A model generated the notes under the pieces. The model was given only the letters and a program-made list of their open reading frames with translations, was not told where the DNA came from and did not search any database. The position numbers were made by a program, and so were the translations under genes. A stretch of DNA of 38,825 bases from Cytidiella melzeri (taxonomy: Eukaryota; Basidiomycota; Agaricomycetes; Polyporales; Irpicaceae). The stretch is taken from contig JABYQR010000407.1 of assembly GCA_022592445.1 (NCBI GenBank), forward strand, positions 1 through 38,825, written 5' to 3'. This document shows, piece after piece, positions 1-10,747 of the stretch (the first letter of the stretch is position 1; each line of letters opens with the position of its first letter).

Positions 1-653
1 GTATGTGATTTAGTCCTCATGTTGTTGAACACTGAATGCAGAAATTAATGTCAACAACAAGGGGACAGTACAATCTGGGCAATGCAATTGAAGCTCTAGT
101 CTGTACCTATGTTATGTAGTACGTACTGCTTGGATCATTCCAGGTTACTTGAAATACCACCGGACATCAGTGTCACTTGTTATCTCCACCACTAGCAATG
201 CCAATCAGCAACCTACAACAAAGTTCTGTTCGCTGAAACGAGACTGCAGTGCATAACATGATTTCCGGGAAATAAATCTGTGCCGTTGTCTTTGTTATCG
301 AATGTGACGAGTTTGTGGCGGCCCTTAGGGGGTTCTTGGCAGAGAACTTCTCATCATGGACTGATTTAACATAGAAGAGGCGAGGAATTGAAATTGTCCA
401 GTGTGGTTTGAAGGCTCTTTCGGTGATTAATGTACAGCTTGTCTTGATTGTGCGTCAAGAAATCCCGTCCTTTGTTGACTACCAGACACAGCCTGGACAA
501 AATACAACAACTTAATGATACAGCACGAACAAAGCAAACACAGCAATAATGACGGATAAGCAAGCAATGTTCATTAGCCAAAAAGCGAACAAGCGCACGC
601 AACGGTATGAACGATCGACAAGCAACGGAGTCTACTGTAACGTCGATGACCCG
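1..653. other. Intergenic region downstream of IRE1
   Basis: No coding exon, RNA gene or repeat could be supported here on either strand. It holds the presumed 3' untranslated region of the leftward IRE1 gene, whose stop is at 654-656. Short open frames exist but show no recognisable domain. Confidence 0.5.
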
Positions 654-3600
654 TTATTCCGCAACCTCAAAATAGCTGCGGAACATCGACTCGCTGCGCA
701 GCTGAGAAGACGAAACGACAGAATGCACATGGAGGAACAGACGAGGGAACCGCCGCGTAAAGTACAACAAGAAACCCTCAGGCATGGTGCCGATCTGACG
801 TTTCACGTTATCCGGTAGGTCTTGATAATGATGTTTCTGTGACAACACCGTCAGCCTCTAGGCTGCGCTGGCGATAGTTGGCAAAACAACAATCAACGTA
901 CCTTGTTGCGCAAAGCGCGCATCAAGTCCTGCACAGACTTCCCATCATATTTGCGGTACTTGCCCAGATTATCAATGAACCACTTGTCAAGCCGTGTGTT
1001 CCAGTCGTTGCCCACTACGCTGATTGCACCACGCTCGAGCTCGACCAGTAAGGGGTCTCGGGGGTCTCTGCACATGACCTCGAACCTGTCCGAGGCGTCT
1101 TGAAGGAAACCGAGACGTTTGCCCGGGTCCCAGAAGTAGGGGTGGAGGAGGCACGTTGATGTGTCTGGTCTGGTCGCGGCGAATGAGAAAATAAATACCT
1201 CTACCAAGCACAAAAGGAGGATAATCAACTCACCGCCGGGAAGCCTCTGGGTCCAGCATCTTTGTTATCAAATCTACAGCATCAGACCCCTCCTCCCCAA
1301 ACCGCTCAAGACCATCCAAGCACTTGGCATTCTTGAGTATGTTGACGTCCCTTTCGTATCGGTCCCCGAACGGATGTCCACCATTAGTAAGAACGTAATA
1401 AAACAGACATCCCAACGCGAACACGTCCACGCTCTTTGTCAGCCGCGTCAACCGTCCCGTCGGCGTGCCCACGTCCGACCCGTAAGCACTACCCCTAGAT
1501 GACTGCGAGTCTTCTCCACCAGAGCCATCGATCGTGACGTCGCCTCTGAGAATTTCTGGTGCCCGCCACCCGACCGTTCCCGCTGCCATCGCGCCGTGCG
1601 CAGTAGGGTAAAAGCTCGTCTGGTCGACTTCCAGCTTCTTGCACAATCCGAAATCCGAGATCAGCATGCGGTGCCCTGCACTCTCGCCCACCCCCTTCTT
1701 GGCGTGCGAGACAAGGATATTGGGCGGCTTGATATCACGGTGTATAATTTTCAGTGCGTGAAGGTGTCTGAGCCCGGCTGTAATCTGCCTCAATGCACGT
1801 TTCGGATCAAACGAGATAGAGATGTCGCGAAAATGGTCCGGTCGCTCGATGATGTCTGCCAACGACGCCGGGCAGAGCTCAAGGGCGATGTACAGGAAGT
1901 TGGCGTGGGCTTCTTGATAGTAGTAGCGGATGACGTTTGGATGGTCATCTGACTCTTGCAACACGCTTACTTCGCGCGAGGCAAGAGTGACAAAGTCTTG
2001 TAGGAGCCGCTTTACAGCGACCGCGCGGCCCTGCAACGATCCTTTGAAAACCACAGTACCATGAGAACCGAAGCCTGAGAATATTGAGTTTGAATACTGT
2101 CAAAGGCCACCATTTGCTCACCAAGTATGGAATCCGAAACAACGAGAGATGGCGTTGAAGACGCGGGCGTGGCGGGAAGGGGAACAACAATAGAAGGAGA
2201 GATCTCTGTGATTGACTTGGCCGGTTCACGGATAGGATCAGCTATGACTGGTGTGTCGCCATTTAGCTGCAAAGCCTTTGGTTTCTTCTTTCCTCTCCTC
2301 CTGTTTACCGTTTTTTTCTTCCTCGGAACTAACGGCGCGTCGTCGTCACTGTCATCCACTTCGCCAGCTCCGTCGTTCACGTCTTCTGCAGAGTCTTGGG
2401 AGACAGCAGGTGTTCGGAGTGCCCCTCCGAAGGAGACTTTACGTGCCTTTGAAGGAGGCGTTGCAAGTGGTTGGTCGAGAGGCAGGTCAGAGGGTAGTAT
2501 TGCCAATGAGTCTTGTGGCTGCGTGTGGACTTCGATGCCTGAAGCCGTAACAACTGCAGACCCGTGCTCGTACGGCGTATGACTCGGCTTGGGCTGCTGT
2601 ACCTCAAGCATCACAGCTGATGCTGCTGAGTTGGGAGGGGTATTCGTAGACACCAACGACGACGCACGACGAGTTCGCAACACCCACGCAAGGGTGATCG
2701 CAAGCGCAATTGTCAGCGCTCCCAGGGCATACGTCGTACCTCCAGTAGTCCCTTCCCTGAGGACAGCCCCCAATCTCGCCTGAGCCACGACCTCCGTCGG
2801 CCCAGGTCTGAGGGTTTCGTTGCCTGCAGCCACTCGCTCATCGTACAGCAATCCTGGCCGCGAACTACCACCAAGGGGCCCTTGCGCAACGGGAAACTCA
2901 GGCAACGGCACCGTCGCTGACCCATCCAGAAGCCTTCCCAACCTCGAGCTTTCCAGTTTCCTGACGCCAGTCAGGCACTTCTTGTCGCTGATTGCGGCCC
3001 CGGGCTCTTGACACCTCTCCTTCATTTTCTTCCGCTTCATGTACCGCGTGATCGACTCGAGGTCGTGCAGCAAGCCGCCGTCATGTTCAAATCCGAGACC
3101 TGGTGGAGGGTCGATGAGACGACCAGCGGACGGACCGACCCCGTATTCAGCTCCGTATCCGTGCTGTTCCTCGAGATTGTTTGTGTCCCCGAACACAACG
3201 AGCGGGTAGTGGTCAGGGCTTAGCACATAAAGGCTGCCAGTTTCTTCCACGATGCCGACATATGCGGCTTCTAGATTTGGCAGACGGTCACTCTTGGCTG
3301 CTGCAGAAAGGTCAACGTTGGGAAGGAGGTCTTGTAAGGAAAGACGGGGCTGGAGAAGTGCGAATGGTTTGGGCCGTGAGGGGGAGCGAAGGATATCAAA
3401 GATCGCAACACTGTTCGCAGGTAAATCAGAATCGCTCAGAATCGCGCTCACAAACAGGCAGGCAAGGCGTACATAGGTTCGGCATACGCTCTCGCCCATA
3501 TAGGTTGAGTACTCATTCCGGCTTCGTTAGCCAAAGGTGTGGCCTGGAAAGACATGATTTTCCCGTTTGCCATCGCTTGGACGTAGGTATCGTCGGGTGT

Positions 3601-4515
3601 TCGCCTATAAAGGGATTGAAAGGAACCGTCCTGGTTGTTTGGGCCATAAGTCGAGAAGGAAAGGTTTTGCGGGGGAGGCCGAGGAAGGGAATGGTCGAGT
3701 GGTCGGGTGAATATAGATATATGGTAGTCTTGACTCGGTTAAGTAGGCTCAATGAGAGCGGAGAGTAGAGACTTACCTGTTCGCCCAATGAATACCTCCG
3801 TTGACGCACTTCTCACCTTTCTCGGCCTCGACTCATCCAAGTCATCCAAGAACTCGAACGCTTCCTCTTCCTCGTTATCTCTATCCCTCGACAAATCTTC
3901 GAACGGATCCCAAGGACATTCGGCGCTATTCAAGGTGGCCTTGATCCTCCCTGTCTCAAGCTCGAGGAGGACGAGAGATGTCTCCTTCTTCCCGACAAAG
4001 ACTTTGGTGCTATCATCGCCTGAGATGCTATACGGCGAGAGGTCTACGAGCTGGGACATTGACAGAGGTAGACGCTGCAGAGGAGAGGTCGGAGTAGGAA
4101 GCACATAGATGTCGCCAGACTGCGGCTCGATGATGTAGACCTCTTGCCCAGCTTCATGGTCATTCGAGTCGGGCGTGGGATGTCTTGTGCTCACGAGTGG
4201 TGCCAGAGGAGTCACATCTGAGGTGAGAGTGTTTGCAGGGGAGGACATGGACCAGAGAGAGTCGCCGGATGTCCTGTTGAGAGCGTGAAGTTTGCCATCG
4301 ACGGATGCTACGAGGACTATGTCGAGAAGGTCGAAAGGCTCGTCAAACGGTGCAACCGGGTGTTGGTCATGAGCCTGCTGGTTGTGTACGCTGTGGCGGG
4401 GTACAAGGTCGGTGATTTGACGTTGAGGGGGCTGAGCATGGCGAACTGCGATGATTTCTGCGTAGCATACTGCGAGAATACAGAGCAGGAATACGGGCGG
4501 AGAGATATGAGCCAT
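654..4515 (-). CDS. IRE1: IRE1 unfolded-protein-response kinase/endoribonuclease
   Basis: ER transmembrane stress sensor: the lumenal domain senses unfolded protein, and the cytosolic kinase/RNase cleaves a HAC1-type mRNA. Six exons read in one frame: 4515-3777, 3728-3452, 3410-2122, 2074-1234, 1169-902 and 836-654, giving 1198 residues; introns are 41-65 nt. A hydrophobic signal peptide opens the protein. The lumenal beta-propeller contains the family motif YGPNNQD and SLYRRTPDD. One membrane helix (GALTIALAITLAWVL, about residues 570-590) is followed by a long basic/acidic linker. The kinase spans about 770-1045, with glycine loop GFGSHG, ATP lysine in AVAVKR, catalytic HRDIKPPN, DFG in SDFGLCKKL and RAPE. 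The C-terminal KEN RNase contains WNTRLDKWF and NVKRQIG. The 47-nt intron splits the glycine loop. Domain order is complete and no break is seen. The start is the ATG directly before the signal peptide. It diverges from the Doa1/PLAA gene. Confidence 0.95.
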
Positions 4516-5270
4516 GAATATTCATTGCTTCATCGGCAAGCGGTGTCGCAGACGGGAGTACTTGAGACTGAGTATGAGGAGGTCGTGGACTAAGTGATGT
4601 ATGATTAAACGCTCGCAGTCACTTGCACTCACTCGACCGTTGACCGTCACGCAACTTCCACGACAATTTACAGAACCACCTATTTAACCCACGACTACGA
4701 AGATATATCTCTGTACAACGAACACAGTGGACACTCGTGTGCTGATCAACTCCAGGCCTCATCTTTGCATGCTCGTCCGGTTAGACCTACCCTAAATCAC
4801 GGGGACGTGGTATAAAAGTTGTTGGAACTCTGGCGGTTAGTGCCTTTTTCATCCCCTCATGATCTCGCAACTCGTCGTCCTCGTTCGTCACGGGCGATAC
4901 AAGGCATCGTGGGGACCTCGCAGGAGATAAAGTAGGGTGCAAGGCATAGACTGTACCTCCGTATCTCCCTGATCTCCGCGTTTTCTACGGCTTCGGGGCT
5001 CGTTAGAGTGGTATACATTCACGCACACATGCGCAAAGTTTGGGTTTTCATTTGTTCGCTACTGAATTGGATGTAACACGATTATGTTTGAGCTACATTG
5101 ACCTCAATGCATGACGATTAAAACATAGCAACTGCACACATATAATACACAGAGCCATAGGCAGACGTCGCCCGAAAGTTCCAGGCTTTGTACACTATGA
5201 TTCAGAGTCGCCCAGCGAAAGCCAAGAGACAACCTTTCTTCTTCTCCTCCATCACTGCTACCTTGGCGCA
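4516..5270. promoter_or_regulatory. Divergent promoter region of IRE1 and Doa1/PLAA
   Basis: This 755-bp stretch separates the start codons of two divergent genes and holds no coding exon. A TATA-like TATAAAAG at about 4811-4818 directly follows ACGTGG. On the IRE1 strand this reads CCAAC, ten bases, CCACG, which resembles but does not match the ER stress element CCAAT-N9-CCACG. The regulatory role is inference. Confidence 0.4.
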
Positions 5271-8200
5271 ATGCCCTACAAACTCTCTGCAACACTTTCT
5301 GGCCACACCTCCGACGTACGTGCACTCGCGACGCCCACCGACAGCCTCATTCTCTCCGCTTCACGAGACGCGACCGCGATATCTTGGTCAAGATCAACAC
5401 CAGATTCGCCATTTACGCAATCAGCGACTTTGCGTCCAGGACCACGCTTTGTCAATGCATTGACATACATACCACCCTCTCCCGATGCGCCTGAAGGTGA
5501 GTACCATAGCCGACTAGCTCAGGCGATCTTGACGCGATAGGCCGTATCCCAAAGGTTATGCGGTCACTGGAGGACAGGACGCAATCATCAACATATTCTC
5601 GTTATCCGCGAAACGAGAAGACTCAAATTTCCAGCTCGTCGGACACACGAACAACGTGTGCGCCTTGCATGCGTTGCCTGACGGTACAATAATCTCTGGA
5701 TCTTGGGATCAGTACGTTCTCCGTCTAGCTTGTACTGGTGGCGCATGTACCCTAACCCATTCGCGCAGAACAGCAAGAGTATGGCATCAATTCCAGTTCG
5801 CATATGAGCTTGTAGGACACGCCCAATCCGTCTGGGCTGTCGTTGCTCTCGATCACGCCCAATTTTTGACCGGCAAGTCTCTCTACCGCAGTCGCAGTCC
5901 TTAAGACGGTCGCTAAACTCCTTCCAGGCTCCGCCGACAATAGCATAAAGCTGTGGCACCAACACAAGAACGTGCACACGTACACAGGCCACACACAGGC
6001 GGTCAGAGGTCTTGCCCTTTTGCCTGACCTCGGCTTCGCGTCATGTTCAAACGATAGGTAAGTCGTGCTAGGCCCCTCGAAGCTCCCGGAGATGTTCCTG
6101 GTTAGATCCTTCGGGTCCTGGTCTTTTTATCTGAACGCGGAGATGAAGATCCACCAAATCTGCCCAAGAGACGCGGTACGTGTTGTTATTGATCACCGGC
6201 ACGGTGCTACTTTAGTATGTGGAACTTGATAAGACTGGTATTTTCTGGAGTCTCATAGCCGTTAGGTCCACAAGCTCCAATCCTGATTCCTTTTCGATTT
6301 ACCGGGCAACCTTTCCAGGAGCTTGGAGGGGCCTGTCTCGTTGGTCTCTTTGCGATGCATGTACTGATCTTCCTCATATTTTCCCAGCGAAGTACGCGTA
6401 TGGACGCTAGGAGGTGATCTCATTTACAGCTTGGCCGGTCACACATCCTTCGTCTACAGCATAACAGTTCTTTCAAACGGAGACATCGCATCCAGCGGTG
6501 AAGACAGGACATTGCGCATTTGGAGAGGTGAGGCTTGGAAACAGGGTGCCTGTAATACCCTGAGATCTAGGCTAACGTTACCGGGCTGGGCCCTTCTATA
6601 GATGGCGAGTGCTCTCAGACCATAGTACATCCCGCAATATCGGTGTGGACGGTCTCGGCCCTGCCCAATGGAGATATTGCGACAGGAGCCAGCGATGGCA
6701 TCGTCCGTGTATTCAGCGCTGCAGAAAGACGTTGGGCGCCGGAAGACCAACTCAAGGCGTACGATGAGCAGGTGGCGAACTCGACTGTACCGGCTGAGCA
6801 AGTCGGGGATGTCAAAAAGTCGGATTTGCCTGGTCCTGAGGCGTTGGCTGCTTCAGGTGTGTACCAGAACTGCGTGCTTCCATTTAAGGTTATCAACCGT
6901 TCCGTCGGTTCGCAGGTAGTAAACCAGGGGAGGTAAAGATGATCCGAAGGGGGGCCACTGTGGAAGCGCATCAGGTAAGACTTGGACTGCTCTGGATCCC
7001 CTTTCTAGGGCTCACTTGGGCTGCACAAGTGGGACAGTGCGGCTGTGGCCTGGCAGAAAATAGGAGAAGTCGTTGACGCGGTCGGCTCGGGAAGAAAGCA
7101 GCTCCACGAGGGCAAAGAGTATGACTACGTGTTTGACGTCGATGTGCAAGAAGGCGTCCCGCCGCTCAAACTTCCCTACAATGCCAACGGTATGTCTCAC
7201 TCATGGTTGGTGATCTCGGTGCTTACGCTCCGCCCAGAAAATCCGTATAACGCCGCCCAACGATTCTTGCTGGCCAACGAACTTCCACTGAGTTATCTAG
7301 ATGAAGTCGTTAGGTTCATAGAGAAGAATACGGCTGCCGTTAAGATCGGAGGCTCTAGTGAATTCCAGGATCCATTTACCGGTACGCCTATAAATATGTA
7401 CATCTGAACTCACTATGTCCTGACTGTCTTCAAGGTGCATCACGGTACCAGCCAGCTCAAAGCCAGCAGACCAACAGCAGCACAGAATATATGGATCCAT
7501 TCACAGGTGAGTAATATTCGCCTTCGAGGCAGATGTATGCTAGACTGTATTATATTGAGGTGCCTCGAGATATCGTGCCCCGCAAAGCTCTGCTCCAGCC
7601 TCAAACCCAGCTAGCACAGGGGCCGACCCATGGACCGGTGCATCTCGTTACTCGGGATCCGCCACTACGCCGTCAGCAGCGTCGCGTCCAGCTGCTACAA
7701 CATCAAGTGTCTTGCCAGTGGTATGTCATTCATTTTACTGGTGTTTGTCATCCCTGACGATGAGATATCCGTAGCGAACTCCTCTCCTTTTCCGCCAGGC
7801 CAATGTCGCTGCCATGCGCGGAAAGTTCATGCAATTCGATAGCGACCTTTCCAATGAGATTGTGAGTCGTTCGTTGCTCGTTCCCTGAGTTTCGCAATTG
7901 TGACAGTGGCACAGTCAACGTCTGGTCTAGCAATGTATCATCGGGAACCGGACTACATCGAAGAGACGTTTCGATACCTTACGCAAGCCGTAGCCAACAC
8001 ATCGCCTATCACTGCACCAAAGCTCGATGAGAGACACATCAATACCATCAGCTCCATAGTCGAGCGTTGGCCGTCAGGCTCACGGTTTCCCGGTGCGTGC
8101 ATCCGTCGTACTTAGATGTCCAGCAGACGATGACCAAATGACAGTTATCGACTTGGCCAGACTCATAGTCGGTTACTGCAGCTACGCCTTCCCGGAACCC

Positions 8201-8987
8201 GACAAGAAGAGAAAATTCTTCTCGACGCTGTTTACCGCCGCAGAGTGGTCTACACGGTGGACGGTGCCGGTGCCGAAGTCGAGGGAGACAAATGGATTGC
8301 TAATGCTACGTGGCGTGGCTAACGCGTTCCAGGAAGACACTGACGTGGGAGGTTTATACTGGGCAAAGGAGGTACGTACTGTTCCCGGTACACAGCTTTT
8401 TTGTGCATGCCCATGCTAACCTTACCGCTCCCGTGGTCTAGATCCTCGAAAAGTTGGGTGAAGCGCCGTACACTATTCTTTCGAAACCTCAGCGTGTGGC
8501 GGTTGGGACCATCCTGTTCAAGTGAGTAGTAGCACGCAATTCTGGTGGACGTGTGGTTGGACGTGGGTTGGCTGATTCTGTTGGCTGTGCAGCTTGTCGT
8601 GTGTTGGGCTGAGGCAGCGTCTCGAACCTGAGCTGCGAACTCTGCTATTGACGTTGGTTCTTCAAGTAAGCATATGCTCACGGACTAGGGTACCATCGAC
8701 CCTCATGCTTGCTATTTTCTTTTGCAGACGTTGAAAAGCGAGACGACTGACTCTGAAGCGGCGTACAGGGCGTTAGTAGCCCTTGGTAACATCGTGAGTC
8801 TGCCGTCTTCTGGATGGTAGAGAGCGAGGCTGAGGTTCTTCGTCAGGCACACGCTGCGAAAGAGCAGTCGAACCCCTTAGAAGGCTGGCAAGTTGATACT
8901 GCCAAGGAGAGCGCTGCTACTCTGCCCTCAGTCTTCTCTGAAGAGCGCGTCAGCGTAATGGCGAGCGCCATTGCTGCATTGCTATGA
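5271..8987 (+). CDS. DOA1: Doa1/Ufd3/PLAA ubiquitin-binding Cdc48 cofactor
   Basis: A Cdc48/p97 adaptor that binds ubiquitin and acts in ubiquitin homeostasis and protein turnover. More than ten short exons assemble to about 800 residues. Seven WD40 blades come first (LSGHTSDVRA, LVGHTNNVCAL, LVGHAQSVWAV, YTGHTQAVRGL, LAGHTSFVYSI and others, about 1-310). The PFU ubiquitin-binding domain follows (WQKIGEVVDAV, then NPYNAAQRFL). Three DPFTG/DPWTG-type linker repeats come next, then the C-terminal armadillo-like PUL domain that binds Cdc48 (FPVIDLARL, NLSCVGLRQ). The start is the ATG immediately before the first blade (KLSATLSGH); the stop TGA is at 8985-8987. Introns are mostly 50-65 nt, but the one at 6058-6387 is 330 nt. 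Two introns sit at the same position, after the glycine of the first two linker repeats. All family domains are present. Confidence 0.93.
6058..6387 (+). other. Unusually long intron of Doa1/PLAA
   Basis: The donor AG|GTAAGT follows the codon start of SCSNDS, and the acceptor TTCCCAG precedes EVRVWTL of WD blade five. At 330 nt it is about six times longer than the other introns in this gene. It contains no frame I recognise. I looked for box C/D snoRNA boxes and found no convincing pair. Confidence 0.75.
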
Positions 8988-9318
8988 GACGGATGCTTGG
9001 CAAAGGAGGAATGGGTATTGGGCGTATAGACATCTCCTGAGCAAATTTTCTATGCAGTCGCTGCGCATGTCAAAGGAGAATTAATAATCCAGAGGATATT
9101 GATCATGCTGCGCGACTGTCGGTTCCACTCGGGGATATTGACTGTGCAATGAGACATTGACTTGACGTGAATGGACCGCGCAGATACCGGATTTTTTCCA
9201 CGGTAATATGGGCCTGGGTGGACTGCCACGCACTCTAGCTCGTCTTGGCCAGGTCATGCGAGATTCCATGCGAGGTTATCACAATAAACTCTATCTCGCA
9301 ACATACAAAGACTAAGAG
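8988..9318. other. Convergent 3' intergenic region
   Basis: The tails of the Doa1/PLAA gene (+) and the histidine phosphatase gene (-) meet here. AATAAACT near 9283-9290 and other A/T-rich stretches could serve 3' end formation. Nothing else was recognised. Confidence 0.4.
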
Positions 9319-10210
9319 TCACTCATCCAAAACATCCGCGTTGGCATGTAGGAGTTCAACGTCCAAGTGAGTTGTGTCCGCGAACAACACCAACGCTCCT
9401 TTTCCGCTCTCCTCTACTTCGATCACGCTCACAGACGCGTTCGGGAACCTGAACCTGCCAATCTTGATCTCCCTCGCCACTTTCACCTTTCTGCTGCCTA
9501 TCAAATCCTGTACCATGACATGCATCAACCCGCCATGGGATACCACCAAAATGTTTGTCGACCCGTCTTGTGGTTCGTCCAGTCGATCTGAGGATGTAGT
9601 TTGCGCAAATTTGTTGTGGAGGAGGGGGAGGATGGTGTCCTTCCACCATGTTTGGGCTCGAGCAGAAAATGTCACGGAAGGCTCCAGGTCGGATGGTAGG
9701 CCGATTTTTCCCGTCTGACCAATCTCTTTGCCTTCCAAGGAGCCCATGTACTGCCATTCGCAAACAGTGTTGTCAGCTTTGTGGCTTGGCGGCCCGCGCG
9801 AACGCGCAGGAAGAGGAGACGTACCCTCTCTCGCAGCGCCTTGTGTTTCTGTAGTAACACGTTTGGATGCTTTTCGAGTATTGTTTCTGCAGTCTGTAGT
9901 GCAAGGATATTCAGATCATACGCGTGTGTGCAGCAAACAAGTGGCGTTGCTCGCTTCTCTGTGGCCACGCTTACTGCGTTGCACGGAAAATGATATGTGA
10001 TACAGGTACGCGACTAACCTTGACTGCTCGACTGAGATCACTGCTGTACGCCGCCGCAAACCGGACGTTTTCGAGCGCTTTTGCGGTGAGCTGCGCTTGC
10101 TCGAGTCCGGCAGCGTTGAGTTGCGTGTCGAGTTGACCTTGCATAATCATTGCTCGATTCTCGTCTGTCTCGCCATGACGGACGAGGTATACGTTTAGGA
10201 CGGGGCTCAT
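9319..10210 (-). CDS. Histidine phosphatase (phosphoglycerate-mutase-like)
   Basis: A cytosolic enzyme of the branch-1 histidine phosphatase superfamily (PhoE / fructose-2,6-bisphosphatase-like); the substrate cannot be told from sequence. Three exons, 10210-10019, 9893-9825 and 9750-9319, join in phase to 230 residues. The N-terminus has the signature LVRHGETDEN with the phosphohistidine. The second catalytic histidine is in VVSHGGLMHVM, and the acid motif is in MGSLEGKE. The start is the ATG just before SPVLNVYLVRHGE; an upstream in-frame codon would add 19 residues without family likeness. It is convergent with Doa1/PLAA and divergent from the Ca2+/H+ exchanger. It is complete, with no odd residues. 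Confidence 0.9.
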
Positions 10211-10747
10211 TGTGGCCAAGTTCCTATGGATGGATAGAATCGTGTCAGATCCTTGGGCTTTAATCAAAGTAAGAATCGGACTGTGGTATCAAATGTTGTT
10301 ACTGCAGCCAGAATTTGTAATTCCTTGTGACAAGGGTTTCGGAAAAGGTGGGCTGCTGCCGTTGTATCAGGCGTATTCGCCTAGCATCATTATTTCAGAC
10401 TGAAATTGACTCATGACACTTTACTTGCGTTCAATGCGTTGAATGGAGGCTATCCAGCTGCGGCACGGTGAGAAGGTCGTTGGGTCGTTGTAGAGCGCAC
10501 TGGTACTTGTGGAGTTGCTTTGCAAGGGAGAGTAATTGTTCGGGCGTGCAGTGCTTGGATCACTGAACATGGGTAGTATGCGGTGATATATATATACTTG
10601 ATCTGCAATTGCCATATTCGAATACTGTCGTCCAACGTAAGGCGCCTAAACGGATTCAGGAGGCTGTGTCCTTACCCCAAGTTCGAGTTTGGTCATAAAC
10701 TCTGCAACCATCCTTTGTTCTCTCCAACCACCACCACCACCACCACT
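10211..10747. promoter_or_regulatory. Divergent promoter between phosphatase and Ca2+/H+ exchanger
   Basis: This is a 537-bp noncoding stretch between two divergent start codons. An AT-rich TATATATATA run lies at about 10586-10595. A pyrimidine-rich stretch with CCACCACCACCACCACT directly precedes the exchanger ATG at 10748. No specific factor site was recognised. Confidence 0.4.

Noticed and set aside
549..818. Rightward 90-residue open frame near the window start
   Set aside because: Antisense to the last IRE1 exon (836-654); no motif.
2127..2582. Rightward open frame of about 150 residues
   Set aside because: It is the antisense shadow of the IRE1 linker and membrane region.
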